63,364 nt of DNA from Streptomyces turgidiscabies Car8 (GTDB lineage: Bacteria; Actinomycetota; Actinomycetes; Streptomycetales; Streptomycetaceae). Below are positions 42,961 to 51,587 of the stretch, piece after piece. The DNA lies in contig NZ_AEJB01000465.1 in the NCBI RefSeq assembly GCF_000331005.1, positions 1 to 63,364 on the forward strand. The letters are read 5' to 3'. Position 1 is the first letter of the stretch; each line of letters begins with the position of its first letter. The notes under the pieces are model-generated. The model saw only the letters and a list, made by a program, of their open reading frames with translations. It ran no database searches and was not told the origin of the DNA. The position numbers and the translations under genes were made by a program.

Positions 42961-43380
42961 ATGACTGACGTCCCCGGCACTGGGGAAGCCGACCAGAGCA
43001 ACGCGCGAGCGTCGAGATTTCTCTACGGCATGGCGGCCGTCAAAGTAGTCTTTATCCTGGCATTGCTGCGCATGTTCGCCGGACCCATGACCAAGGACTT
43101 CTTCGACGAGGAACTGATTTCGATGCCGACCTGGGAGTGGGCTCTGTGCTCGCTCACGCCGGGAATCATGGTCTTTCTGGCCCGGCGCCCACAGAACTGG
43201 GCCCGGCTCGCGGATGAGCGCAATTTTCTCAGAATTCCGCTGAGTTTCTACCTTCTCTACGGGCTGGCCTTCGCAGTCTTCCAGGGCATGTGGATCCTCT
43301 GGATCGCGGTCGCCGCGAGCCTCGGAGCCTTCGTGGGCATCCGGTACCTCAACGGCAAGGAGGCGGCCCATGCCCACTAA
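42961..43380 (+). CDS. Cassette A small membrane protein
   Basis: The 139-aa protein has about four TM helices (AAVKVVFILALLRMFAG, WALCSLTPGIMVFLA, SFYLLYGLAFAVF and WILWIAVAASLGAFVGI). It lies 13 bp after the effector with GAAGGAAG upstream, and overlaps the next gene by 11 bp. It occupies the same slot as larger membrane proteins in cassettes B and C. Immunity to a membrane-active effector, or a membrane adaptor, are both possible. Confidence 0.75.
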   Translation: MTDVPGTGEADQSNARASRFLYGMAAVKVVFILALLRMFAGPMTKDFFDEELISMPTWEWALCSLTPGIMVFLARRPQNWARLADERNFLRIPLSFYLLYGLAFAVFQGMWILWIAVAASLGAFVGIRYLNGKEAAHAH

Positions 43381-44044
43381 CCATGCCACCCCACGTGCGG
43401 AATTCACCGCGCCGGTCAACGGCTACCGCCTCCTCCTCCCCGACCAGTGGGCTCAGGTCCCTCTGCGTCGCGGCACTGAGGAGGCCGTACACCGCATTCT
43501 GGAAGACGCCTACACCCAGATTCCCCAGGACGCGCCACCCGACAAGGTGGGCCCGTACAGGCGGGAGCTGGCTCGAAGGTTCCGGCGGGCCGTCGCGCAG
43601 GCCCAGCAGACCACGGGTCTAGATCTCTATCTGCCGGTGAAGCCCGTGGGCGGCAGCGAGTTCAACTTCAGCCTGGGCGCCTCAATCCTCGTCTCGGAAA
43701 GCTTGGTCCCACGACGCTCCAATGCGAACGGCACGGGTGATCCGACCGACGTAGCCGTGCAGTTGCTGTCACGTGACGGGGTTGAAGGAGCCGATCTCAG
43801 CTCGGGAGAGATCGACGGTGCCCTCGCAGTGCGCCGCGAGCACGTTGCCTCGGCCAACCCAGACCGGGGCGTGGAACTACCCTCCCGGCGAGTGGAATAC
43901 ATCGTGTCTGTACCAGGCGACCCCGACCGCTGGTTCGTGGCAGCCTTCTCCACCATCGGAGGCGGGGACCCACGGGATGATCTGTCTGAGGCTCTCGTCG
44001 AATGGTTCGACGCCGTGATGGCGAACTTCCGCTGGAGGCAGTGA
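43370..44044 (+). CDS. Cassette A T7SS-associated superfamily protein 1
   Basis: The 224-aa soluble protein opens with FTAPVNGYRLLLPDQWAQVP, closely matching the proteins at 46282 (YQLLLPEGWFRV) and 50230 (YRLLVPREWFRI). The middle has LDLYLPVKP, and the end has an LxFST-type strand (WFVAAFSTI) and a helix (ALVEWFDAVMANFRW). No catalytic motif or signal peptide is seen. It resembles no known family; an EspG-like substrate-binding role is my hypothesis. Confidence 0.72.
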   Translation: MPTNHATPRAEFTAPVNGYRLLLPDQWAQVPLRRGTEEAVHRILEDAYTQIPQDAPPDKVGPYRRELARRFRRAVAQAQQTTGLDLYLPVKPVGGSEFNFSLGASILVSESLVPRRSNANGTGDPTDVAVQLLSRDGVEGADLSSGEIDGALAVRREHVASANPDRGVELPSRRVEYIVSVPGDPDRWFVAAFSTIGGGDPRDDLSEALVEWFDAVMANFRWRQ

Positions 44045-44658
44045 TGAGCGAGTTCTGGCCGATCATCGACATCGAGTACGTCGATGAATACAACTGGGTC
44101 GTCGTTCCACCCCGCGCGGGCCCCTCAGCCCCGTTCGAGGAGTGGGACGACATGAAAGCATGGGGTCGTGACTACGCGAAGGACCTTTGGGAGGATCGCG
44201 GATTCGACCCAGGTCCGAACGGCGTGGACTTCGTCGCCACCACCCTCACGCGCTGTGCCGAGTCATTCTGCCCACCGGACTCGCAGCACTGGCTCTTCCT
44301 GCACCTCGACCACCCCACCGACCTACCGATCCCCGTATGCGTGGCCATCGGGCCGGCACAGCGCCCTCGCGAAGAAACCCTTCGGGCTCTGACCCTGGCG
44401 GACGACCCGGAGGCTGTCGAGCCGCCGGTCGTCAAGACCTTCAAGGCCGAGCGACTGGGGGAAGGCCTGACAACCTTCCGGTACGTCCCCCAGGACGACT
44501 CACCGCACCTGCTCGCCTGCGTGCGTTACGCGTGGCAGGTCGAGGAACACGGGGCTGACGTCGTGATGTGGACAGCGATCGATGACATCCCGCGTCTCAT
44601 CGGCGCCTCGGAGGATCTGGAGAACCTCGCGCACTCCTTGGCGATCTGGATTCCCTGA
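44044..44658 (+). CDS. Cassette A T7SS-associated superfamily protein 2
   Basis: The 204-aa acidic protein is translationally coupled to the previous gene (TGATG). The opening DEYNWVVVPPRAG, central HWLFLHLDHP and C-terminal DVVMWTAIDDIPR/LENLAHSLAIW parallel the layout of protein 1 and the products at 45692 and 50916. It is therefore a diverged member of the same superfamily; each cassette has two. No function is assigned. Confidence 0.68.
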   Translation: MSEFWPIIDIEYVDEYNWVVVPPRAGPSAPFEEWDDMKAWGRDYAKDLWEDRGFDPGPNGVDFVATTLTRCAESFCPPDSQHWLFLHLDHPTDLPIPVCVAIGPAQRPREETLRALTLADDPEAVEPPVVKTFKAERLGEGLTTFRYVPQDDSPHLLACVRYAWQVEEHGADVVMWTAIDDIPRLIGASEDLENLAHSLAIWIP

Positions 44659-44704
44659 GGGGGTACGGCTCGCGCAAAGGACAAACAACGTGGGGTCAAC
44701 CGAC

Positions 44705-44834
44705 CGTTCTTGAAGTGGAAGAGGCCGGGCACGTGGATGACCGGCGCATCGTGGCGGAACGTCGCGTGGCGGTCCGATTCGGAAAGGTTCAGGCAGGCGG
44801 CCGGGAGAACTTCCCCGAACTCCTCCCACCTGCC
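44705..44834 (-). pseudogene. Remnant of a DUF5753 (WhiJ/Scr1-type) regulator gene
   Basis: The minus strand reads GRWEEFGEVLPAACLNLSES, then DRHATFRHDAPVIHVPGLF. This aligns with GWWDKYRGVLPQVNLDVAEA and HHATFLREIVITQVPGLL of the regulator at 18586. Neither the HTH part nor the rest of DUF5753 is present. This fossil fills the 214-bp gap between cassette A and the next minus-strand gene. Confidence 0.7.
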
Positions 44835-44872
44835 TCGGGCGTGCGTGCCGCCGTCCCCCACCCGTGACCGCG

Positions 44873-45550
44873 TCAGCCCCGCTCGCCCGTGACCTCGTAC
44901 TCCCGGTCCCACCGGCCCTGCCGTACGCCACCCCACGTGCCCATCGTCACGGCCGCCACCAGGAGATACGCGAGCAGTTCCGCGTACGAGGCAGTGTCCA
45001 CGGCGTCGACCGGGCGGGCGACGCCTTCGGGGTCGTACCTGACCCGGAGGGTGTCCCCCTCCGACACCGACTTCCTGCAGCCGTCCTCCTCCGAGAGTGA
45101 AGGCCAGATCGCCCGCCCGTCCGACGCCCGTATCAGGCACTTGTCGGTCTTGCCCTCCTCCTTGTACACCACCACGGCCTCGGTCCACCGGCCGCGATCC
45201 GCCAGACCGGCCTGATCGCCCGCCTGTTTGCCGAGTACGCCCAGTGCCACGCCCGCGACAACGGGCACGATGAACTGCCACGCGACCTTTCGCTGCCTGA
45301 GCGGAACTCTGCGCAGCCACAGCGCAGGCACCAGTACCGTCGCCAACGGCAGGACGATCCAGGCAAGCAGCAGAGCCGCGCCACCGTAGGGGTTCGGGAG
45401 TGGTACCACGGGGACGAGCCAGGCCAGTCCTACGGAGCCGCCGGCGCATGCGAGGGCACAGAGTGACCAGCGGATCATCGCTGTCCGGCGCCAAGGAACG
45501 TCGTTCGCGGGCCCTGGCTGTACGTCGGCCCGGGACACGTTCGCTGCCAT
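44873..45550 (-). CDS. Hypothetical membrane protein
   Basis: The 225-aa protein has about three N-terminal TM helices (IRWSLCALACAGGSVGLAWL, ALLLAWIVLPLATVLVPALW, WQFIVPVVAGVALGVLG), an extracytoplasmic domain with two cysteines (DKCLIRAS, DGCRKSV) and a final TM helix. ATG 45550 has a strong GGGGAGGGGAG ribosome-binding site. It lies downstream of cassette B on the same strand. It has the look of DUF3592-type proteins but I am not sure. Confidence 0.7.
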   Translation of the reverse strand: MAANVSRADVQPGPANDVPWRRTAMIRWSLCALACAGGSVGLAWLVPVVPLPNPYGGAALLLAWIVLPLATVLVPALWLRRVPLRQRKVAWQFIVPVVAGVALGVLGKQAGDQAGLADRGRWTEAVVVYKEEGKTDKCLIRASDGRAIWPSLSEEDGCRKSVSEGDTLRVRYDPEGVARPVDAVDTASYAELLAYLLVAAVTMGTWGGVRQGRWDREYEVTGERG

Positions 45551-45691
45551 GTTCTCCCCTCCCCACGCGGACCGCACTCGTCGACGGTCACGTCATGCCC
45601 GGTCATCGCGTCCGCGTCCGCTTCAGCCCGTCGCGCCGTCCAGCCCCCACCCCACCAGCAGCTACCCAGCCGTGCGGCGACAGGCTGTGAC

Positions 45692-46285
45692 TCAGAACGC
45701 CACGGACAGCGTCTTCACGATGCCCGCCGCGACCTCCTCCATCTCCTCGGCGATTCCCGGCACCGTCCAGGACATCAGGAAGACCAGCGCGCTCTCGGCA
45801 CCGGTCGGCAGTACCCCGTACATGAGCGTCTCCAGCAGGACCCCCGGGCCGCCGGACGAGGCGGCGGCCGTAGCGAAGTTCTGGCGGATGCGTACGGCCG
45901 GCCCGATGGGGACTTCGGTACGTGTGATCAGTGGCGGGCCGAAGTCGTGGGCGCTGAAGGTCTCGGCGAGCCAGTCCAGAGTGATCCGGGGTACGGAAGC
46001 GTCGGGATGGATGAGGTCGATCTCCAGGGTGGCCAACGCGCTGTCGAAGCCGTCCGGGTAGAGGGCGAAGGCGTAGAAGGGGTCGCGTCGTCGGCTGTCC
46101 TCGGCCTGCGCGCGGAGATCCTTCTCCAGCACCTTCGCCTCGATGTCGTAGCCTGCGGCCCGGCTCCGCTCCCGAAGGTCGGCAGCCGTGCTCCTGGCCC
46201 AGCGCTTGACGTTGTCGGTCGGCTCGATCGCGAGCGGCACCCAGTCCGTCGGGCAGACGATTCCGCACTCTCGAAGCTCACTCAT
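45692..46285 (-). CDS. Cassette B T7SS-associated superfamily protein 2
   Basis: The 197-aa protein begins CGIVCPTDWVPLAIEPTDN, a variant of the LPxxWxxI opening, and ends VLLETLMYGVLPTGAESALV then FLMSWTVPGIAEEMEEVAAG, matching the strand-helix end of the family. Its ATG overlaps the preceding stop (ATGA). It is last in cassette B. Role unknown, presumably with its paralogue encoded immediately upstream. Confidence 0.7.
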   Translation of the reverse strand: MSELRECGIVCPTDWVPLAIEPTDNVKRWARSTAADLRERSRAAGYDIEAKVLEKDLRAQAEDSRRRDPFYAFALYPDGFDSALATLEIDLIHPDASVPRITLDWLAETFSAHDFGPPLITRTEVPIGPAVRIRQNFATAAASSGGPGVLLETLMYGVLPTGAESALVFLMSWTVPGIAEEMEEVAAGIVKTLSVAF

Positions 46286-46920
46286 GCCGCCTCCGTCCAA
46301 CTCAGGGATCCGGCGACCGCGTCGAAGAGGTCGACCATGGCATCGGCGATCTGGACGAGTGGAGTGGAGAAGGTCAGGAGCAGGATCGCTTCGGCCCTCG
46401 GTACCTGCACCTGGTAGTCCAGGGTTACGGACGGCAGCGCGTACTCCGCTTCCTTTTCCGCCCCTACCGGCGGGCGGTCGCGAGCCGGGTTGAATTCCTC
46501 GCGGACCCGAAGCGCCGGCCCTGCGGGGAGCTCGACGACCGACACCTCCCGGCTGTCATTTCCTTCGGCAGCCAGTCCACCGGCGATCTCGTCGAGGGCC
46601 GGAAGGCGCCTTCCCTGGGGAGGCAGGCCCAAGGCGATCAGCAGCGAAGCCGGAACCGTGAACGGGCCTGCCTGCTGAAGGCTGAGGTAGAGCTCGATGC
46701 CGCCTTCGTCGAAGGCTTTGGTCGCCTGGCCGATCAGTTCCTGTCTGAGCTGCGCCTTGATCTGGGGCGCGTTGTCGATCCCCTTGAACTGCCTCTCCAC
46801 GAGGGCGTCCACGGACTGCTCGCGTCTCTCCGGTTCGATGTGAACCCGGAACCAGCCTTCCGGTAGGAGCAGTTGATAGTCCGCGGGCGGCGTTGCGTCC
46901 CACTGAGCTGTCGGAGTCAC
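46282..46920 (-). CDS. Cassette B T7SS-associated superfamily protein 1
   Basis: The 212-aa protein is the clearest member: YQLLLPEGWFRVHIEPERRE, GGIELYLSLQQAGPF, VVELPAGPALRVREEF and a final LLTFSTPLVQIADAMVDLFD. The GTG start overlaps the upstream stop (GTGA). The PAGPAVR-type block is shared with the product at 50230. Confidence 0.75.
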   Translation of the reverse strand: MTPTAQWDATPPADYQLLLPEGWFRVHIEPERREQSVDALVERQFKGIDNAPQIKAQLRQELIGQATKAFDEGGIELYLSLQQAGPFTVPASLLIALGLPPQGRRLPALDEIAGGLAAEGNDSREVSVVELPAGPALRVREEFNPARDRPPVGAEKEAEYALPSVTLDYQVQVPRAEAILLLTFSTPLVQIADAMVDLFDAVAGSLSWTEAA

Positions 46921-48281
46921 GACGGCTCCCCGGCGTCGGGGCGGTCGTAGGAGAAACGACTGGTGACCTGATCCAGAAGAACCGGACCCAGCACCGCAGC
47001 GATGGTCAGAGCAGAGAAAATCCCCACAACTCGCGCCAAGCCATCCTCCGAGAAGAGTCCGGCCAGGAGAAGCGCGCCGAAGATCGGAATGACGATTTTC
47101 TCGTTCGCACCCTTCACGGCGTTCCAGCTCGTCGCCCTGCGCACGACCTTGCCGTACATCGGCGCCATCCTTTCGGCGTCGCGTCCGAGTTCATGTTTCT
47201 CCCACCAAGAATCCGGGTTCTCCGCATGGCGAGTGTTATTTGCGTGTCGGAAAATCTCTTCGGAGACGGGAAGCGGCAACGCCTCCACGAACTCCGCCCA
47301 GCGTTGTTCACCGGCCGAGCCCGCGAACCACCATCGCCAGGGCAGTAGCCCGCGCACCTTACCGTCGCCGTCGCGCAATTCGACACCCAGATAGGCGCGT
47401 GTCTTCGGATGCGTCAACCGCACCAATCGCGCGATCCCGTGAGTCCCTCCACGCGCGTACCAACGCTCGTCCCCAACAGTGTTGGTCAGCACCACATCGC
47501 TGTGCAGGATCCGTACGGTCGCTGTTTCCCGGAACCGGCGCGTAGCCCCAGCACCCGGTTCAGGAGACGGTGTGATCACACTGGCATGGGCGAGCCGTCC
47601 ATCCCCCCGGGTACGCCACCAGGCCAGCACACACACGAAGACATCACTGCCAGGCACCAGGAACAGCGCAATCGCCGCGACGAGAAATCCCCAACCGTGT
47701 TTTCCTCCCGTCGAAAAGGAGAAAACAAGTGCGATGAACCAGCCGAAGATCCCGATGCCTCTGACCCAGTTGTGCCAGAGGAGCTGGCCCGTGCTGCCGG
47801 CCCAGTCATAGCGGCCGCCACCTGGGCTCGCGAAAACCTCACGCCCCCAGGGCGTCTCACTCTCCGTCATAGGAACGCGCAGCTCATCGATCAGTTGTTT
47901 AAGCCCTGTCCGACTGAGGCATTCCATGGGCCTCAACTGTGCCGTCCCGACGACGCCTGCCTCGGGAAGCCAATGAGCAAGCGGGATCTGGAGTACGTAG
48001 CGCCCATCCGCATCCACGAAGACCAGAACTCCCCAACGCGCCGCAGGATGCTTCATGGTCGTCTCCCAGATGTCAGCGGGTGGGAAGAAGACGGCTCCTC
48101 GGATCCCCTCGCCTCCGACCGGGTATCGCTTCTCACCCCCCCGTCGATCCCGTACGACCAGTGTTTTTCCGTCGGCGAAGACGCGTGCACTGCGTACGAC
48201 ATCGAGAGCGGGGAAGCGCATGCCCGCAGGGCGCAGCATCGGCTCCTGAAGCATCTTTTCGCCCTTCGACTGCTCAGCCAT
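46917..48281 (-). CDS. Cassette B membrane protein
   Basis: The 454-aa protein has a long N-terminal domain, paired TM helices (about residues 178-225, FGWFIALVFSFSTGG and GFLVAAIALFLVPGSDVFVC), a PH-like-looking soluble domain and two C-terminal TM helices (IPIFGALLLAGLF, FSALTIAAVLGPVLLD). ATG 48281 overlaps the effector's stop by 8 bp. It fills the same slot as the membrane proteins of cassettes A and C but is far larger. No family is recognised. Confidence 0.75.
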   Translation of the reverse strand: MAEQSKGEKMLQEPMLRPAGMRFPALDVVRSARVFADGKTLVVRDRRGGEKRYPVGGEGIRGAVFFPPADIWETTMKHPAARWGVLVFVDADGRYVLQIPLAHWLPEAGVVGTAQLRPMECLSRTGLKQLIDELRVPMTESETPWGREVFASPGGGRYDWAGSTGQLLWHNWVRGIGIFGWFIALVFSFSTGGKHGWGFLVAAIALFLVPGSDVFVCVLAWWRTRGDGRLAHASVITPSPEPGAGATRRFRETATVRILHSDVVLTNTVGDERWYARGGTHGIARLVRLTHPKTRAYLGVELRDGDGKVRGLLPWRWWFAGSAGEQRWAEFVEALPLPVSEEIFRHANNTRHAENPDSWWEKHELGRDAERMAPMYGKVVRRATSWNAVKGANEKIVIPIFGALLLAGLFSEDGLARVVGIFSALTIAAVLGPVLLDQVTSRFSYDRPDAGEPS

Positions 48282-49803
48282 CACTAGTCGTCCACGCATC
48301 CTTCATCCCAGTTGCCGACCAGAGCCCGTCATCGAGACCATCGACACCAGCCAAATCCCCGACAAATCCTGTAATCAACCCCTTGTCCGCAGCATCTGTG
48401 AATGAGGCTATCCCGGTCGCACCCGCCCAAATTCGCGTCTGTGTCTGAAAGGTATCGGACAGTGCAGAAACCGCACTACTGGAACGAACGGTTTCGGCGA
48501 TTTCATCGAACCCTCCACTCACCGAGTCGAGAGTTGCATCCCCTACTCCAGGCCGGACGCCACTCCTCCACGCCTGAGTCCAGGTGTCAGCCTTGAACAG
48601 ATCTCCCGAATCCTTGAATGCCCGGAGATCCTTTACACTGTCGACCATCTCCTTTCCAATAACTTTAGGGTTGAATGCTTCGGCGATTCGACTCGCCCCG
48701 GGAAACCACCCCTTGGGGGCACCGGCCAGAGCCTCCGCACCCGCCTTGCCGCGCAGAGCGCCGCCGCTCAGCCGATCCGCCTCTTTCCATGCCTTCTGCA
48801 CCGCCTTGTTGTACGCGGCAGTGCCCCGTTTTGCCGTGACTCCAGCCATGGCGTTCCGGAAAGCAGCGGAACGGGAAGCAGTTTTCGCGGCGGTCACGGC
48901 ACCCCGGCCACCGGCAATGGCGCTCCGACCAATTCCAAATGTGGCCAACCCCACCACATCCAGTGCAACATCGAACCAGCTGCCCTCTCCCGCGAGAGCA
49001 AGCACAATATGACCGACGAGGGAAATCAGCGTAGCGACAAGCGCGATTGTGCCAAGAATTGCCGCAAGCGCCTGCCCCACGATGGGAATCCATCCGACCA
49101 ACAGCGACAGCGTTCCGCAGATAGTCGCAACCCAGCCCAGGACATCGACCAATTGCTTGATCCAGCCGGCATTGTCGTGGACCCAGTCCTTGAACTTGTC
49201 CCACCTGCCGTCCTTCAGGCCGTCGTTGTCGATCGCGGTCCGAATGGCTTCACGCGCGCGCTTGACGGCCGCATCGCGGACGTCCTTGGCCGCTTCGAGG
49301 TCCCTCTTCGCCCGCTCCATCGCCGAAGTCGCCGCCTCCTGGCGCTTCTCCAGCTTCTTGCGGTCGGGATCGTCGTCCGCCGTGTCCTTGGGCAGCCCGT
49401 CGATCGCGCCGGTGCTCGTCTTCTGATCCGCGTCCGCGTCCTGGGCGTCACGGAGCGCCTTGTCGGCCAGGGTCTGGGCGCGGTGCAGCTCCGAGGCGTA
49501 CTCCTTCGAGGAGCCGCCGTCGAGCACCTTTTCGCCGAGGGCGTCCGCTGCCGCGTCGTAGCGCTTGAAAGCCTTCCGCAGCTTCCCCTCGGCTCCTTCA
49601 GCCTGCGTGCGGAACTCGTCGGCCGTCTTGCTCTTCCATGCCGCGACGGACGAGAGAGCCTTGATCTCGTCCGCCTGCTTCTTGATGGATTCCGCCGTCT
49701 TGCGGAAATCCCGGCCGAGCCGGGCGACTTCCTCCGGATCTCCGGGGATCGGGTCGGAGGATTCTCCGATCACCACCCACTCGTCAGCCCGAGGACGCGT
49801 CAC
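48274..49803 (-). CDS. Cassette B effector: T7SS-signal-like protein
   Basis: The 509-aa protein starts with WVVIGESSDPIPGDPEEVAR and IKALSSVAAWKSKTADEF, the shared T7SS-signal-like helical module. A coiled coil, hydrophobic helices (about 225-275), GEGSWFDVALDVVGL, and a variable C-terminal part of about 200 residues follow. The 3-prime third uses AT-rich codons (for example CCT AAA GTT ATT GGA AAG in NPKVIGK), unlike its neighbours, suggesting an imported effector domain. GTG 49803 overlaps the small partner's stop. Confidence 0.82.
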   Translation of the reverse strand: MTRPRADEWVVIGESSDPIPGDPEEVARLGRDFRKTAESIKKQADEIKALSSVAAWKSKTADEFRTQAEGAEGKLRKAFKRYDAAADALGEKVLDGGSSKEYASELHRAQTLADKALRDAQDADADQKTSTGAIDGLPKDTADDDPDRKKLEKRQEAATSAMERAKRDLEAAKDVRDAAVKRAREAIRTAIDNDGLKDGRWDKFKDWVHDNAGWIKQLVDVLGWVATICGTLSLLVGWIPIVGQALAAILGTIALVATLISLVGHIVLALAGEGSWFDVALDVVGLATFGIGRSAIAGGRGAVTAAKTASRSAAFRNAMAGVTAKRGTAAYNKAVQKAWKEADRLSGGALRGKAGAEALAGAPKGWFPGASRIAEAFNPKVIGKEMVDSVKDLRAFKDSGDLFKADTWTQAWRSGVRPGVGDATLDSVSGGFDEIAETVRSSSAVSALSDTFQTQTRIWAGATGIASFTDAADKGLITGFVGDLAGVDGLDDGLWSATGMKDAWTTSDG

Positions 49804-50123
49804 TTCGCACCCCCTTTGCCGCCGTCGCCCTGGTTGTCCGTGCCCCGGAGTGCCTCGGCGAGCTGGTGATCGATGTCCTCATAGGCCTGGGCCGCCGTAG
49901 AAAGGATCTTCGAGAGCTTCTCGATCTCGTCGGTGAGCCGTTCTCGATGGATCTTCCAGTTGTCGCCGAAGTCATCGAAGGTGTCGACCAGACTCCGGTC
50001 GCCGAGCACGTCGACACCGAGCCCGTCGGCCGGGTTCGCGTTCTCGGAGAACTCCCGGTGGATCCTGGAGAGCGAGCGGGCGCTCTCCTTGATACGCGCG
50101 ACATCGGCAGTCTGGTCCGACAT
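49800..50123 (-). CDS. Cassette B small FxxNW protein (WXG100-like)
   Basis: The 107-aa helical hairpin has IHREFSENANPADGLG, the turn FGDNWKIHRERL and a STAAQAYEDIDHQLAEAL helix. It is nearly half identical to the protein at 53514, with the same NPAD insert. It is the first gene of cassette B and coupled to the effector. Confidence 0.85.
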   Translation of the reverse strand: MSDQTADVARIKESARSLSRIHREFSENANPADGLGVDVLGDRSLVDTFDDFGDNWKIHRERLTDEIEKLSKILSTAAQAYEDIDHQLAEALRGTDNQGDGGKGGAK

Positions 50124-50205
50124 GTTCCCCCCTATAAACCGGCTGCACGAGCACCGATCCTACGGATGGGGCCGCTCGTTTCCAGACCTGGCCGGCAACT
50201 CCCTC

Positions 50206-50230
50206 AGGGGGCTTCCGCAGAAAGCCCCCT
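50206..50230 (-). terminator. Stem-loop terminator after cassette C
   Basis: A 9-bp perfect inverted repeat (AGGGGGCTT at 50206-50214, AAGCCCCCT at 50222-50230) with a 7-nt loop touches the stop codon of the last cassette C gene. It separates cassette C from cassette B, both on the minus strand, so each is probably its own transcript. Confidence 0.7.
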
Positions 50231-50919
50231 CACCTAACCCACCCCAAAGACCCCGCGATCGCATCGCACAGCCTCTCCATCGGACCGGCCATCCCAGTCA
50301 CCGGCGCCGAGAAGGACAGCGTCAGGTAGCCCGCGCCTCCCGGCATGCAGACATGGACGTTCAGCGTCGTGGCGTCGAGGACCCGTACCGCGGGGCCCGC
50401 CGGGAGGTCGACCAGCGACACCTGGTTCCGGGCGCTGTCCTCGGGGTGGCGCGTTTCGAGCCAGGCCGCGTACTTCCGCGGGTCGGCCGGCGTCTCGCCC
50501 AGCGGCATCGAGGACACCAGGAGTGACACGGGCAGGCTGCCGTCCTGGAAGGTCGCCAGGAGGAAGAACTCCAGGGCGCCGCGTGCCCGGCCCGCTTCGG
50601 CGGTGTTGCGCAGGGTGGTCCATACGTTCCGCGTGAGTTCGGCGGAGACGTGCCGGCCCTCCGCCTGGTGGTCCACGAACGTCTTGAGCTGGGCCCGCCA
50701 GCGGTCCTGCGTGAGGTCGATGCGGAACCACTCCCGCGGAACCAGCAACCGGTAATCCCGAGGGGCGCCTGCCGGTGAGTCACTGGCCGGAGTATCCCCC
50801 GATGAGTCACCGGAGCAGTTGCCCACCGGCGAGTCACCGGACCGGCTGTCCACCGGCGAGACCCCCGAGGGACTACTCACTGCCGGCTCGGCATCGCCCC
50901 CCTGCCTCCTCTCCTTCAC
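50230..50919 (-). CDS. Cassette C T7SS-associated superfamily protein 1
   Basis: The 229-aa protein has a Ser/Asp/Gly-rich start with DSPxG-type repeats, then DYRLLVPREWFRIDLTQDR, ALEFFLLATFQDG, SLVDLPAGPAVRVLD and YLTLSFSAPVTGMAGPMERL. GTG 50919 overlaps the preceding stop (GTGA). Compared with cassettes A and B the order of the two superfamily genes is swapped. Confidence 0.75.
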   Translation of the reverse strand: MKERRQGGDAEPAVSSPSGVSPVDSRSGDSPVGNCSGDSSGDTPASDSPAGAPRDYRLLVPREWFRIDLTQDRWRAQLKTFVDHQAEGRHVSAELTRNVWTTLRNTAEAGRARGALEFFLLATFQDGSLPVSLLVSSMPLGETPADPRKYAAWLETRHPEDSARNQVSLVDLPAGPAVRVLDATTLNVHVCMPGGAGYLTLSFSAPVTGMAGPMERLCDAIAGSLGWVR

Positions 50920-51587
50920 CCCGGCATCACCAGCGGCGCTCCCGCCTCGTCGAAGAAGCGCACGCTCTTCGCGACCCCGGCGAACATGGCGGAGAAGACG
51001 TCCCAGCCTTCGATCGTCGGCGTTCCCATCTCCAGCACCAGCACTGTCCCGTTGTTCAGGGGAACCTGGACCTGTATGAAAGAGGTCCATATCGGCTCTT
51101 CCTGGCCCGACTCCGTCAAGCTGCCGTCGACGGCGGCCGACCGGTTGCCGACGCATGTCACCGCCGGGCCGCAGGGCAGTTTCACTTCGCCGATCTGGCC
51201 GAGGTTCAAGTGCCGCATCGTGGACGCTATGAAGCCTGCCGGACTGGTGCCGGCCCGCTCGTCCAGGTCCATGAGGCTGACGTTCACCGTGGCAGTGCAG
51301 CGGACGCCGTCGACCTCCGTCGTGACGAAACCGGCGTACTGAACACCCGCCTCGATGAAGTCGTCGTAGTTCGCGGCGCACATCGCGGCCCACTGCAGCT
51401 GCACTTCCTCGTCGGCGCCTGGGAGTGTCCGTCTGGCCAAGTCGACCAGTTGGTCAGCGAGTTCATCCAGGTCGTCCGCCTCGAAGGGCAGCTCGAAGAA
51501 GCCCTCGGGCATGATCCACCGAACCTCCACACCGCCACTTCCCACGAGGCTGCGCCGGGCTTCGTCGACGGCGATGTCAGTGGTCAT
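50916..51587 (-). CDS. Cassette C T7SS-associated superfamily protein 2
   Basis: The 223-aa protein has VEVRWIMPEGFFELPFEAD, VKLPCGPAVTCVGNRS and VLVLEMGTPTIEGWDVFSAM, the three landmarks of the superfamily in order. ATG 51587 overlaps the membrane-protein gene by 11 bp, with GAAGG upstream; an in-frame ATG four codons earlier is less well placed. Confidence 0.7.
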   Translation of the reverse strand: MTTDIAVDEARRSLVGSGGVEVRWIMPEGFFELPFEADDLDELADQLVDLARRTLPGADEEVQLQWAAMCAANYDDFIEAGVQYAGFVTTEVDGVRCTATVNVSLMDLDERAGTSPAGFIASTMRHLNLGQIGEVKLPCGPAVTCVGNRSAAVDGSLTESGQEEPIWTSFIQVQVPLNNGTVLVLEMGTPTIEGWDVFSAMFAGVAKSVRFFDEAGAPLVMPG

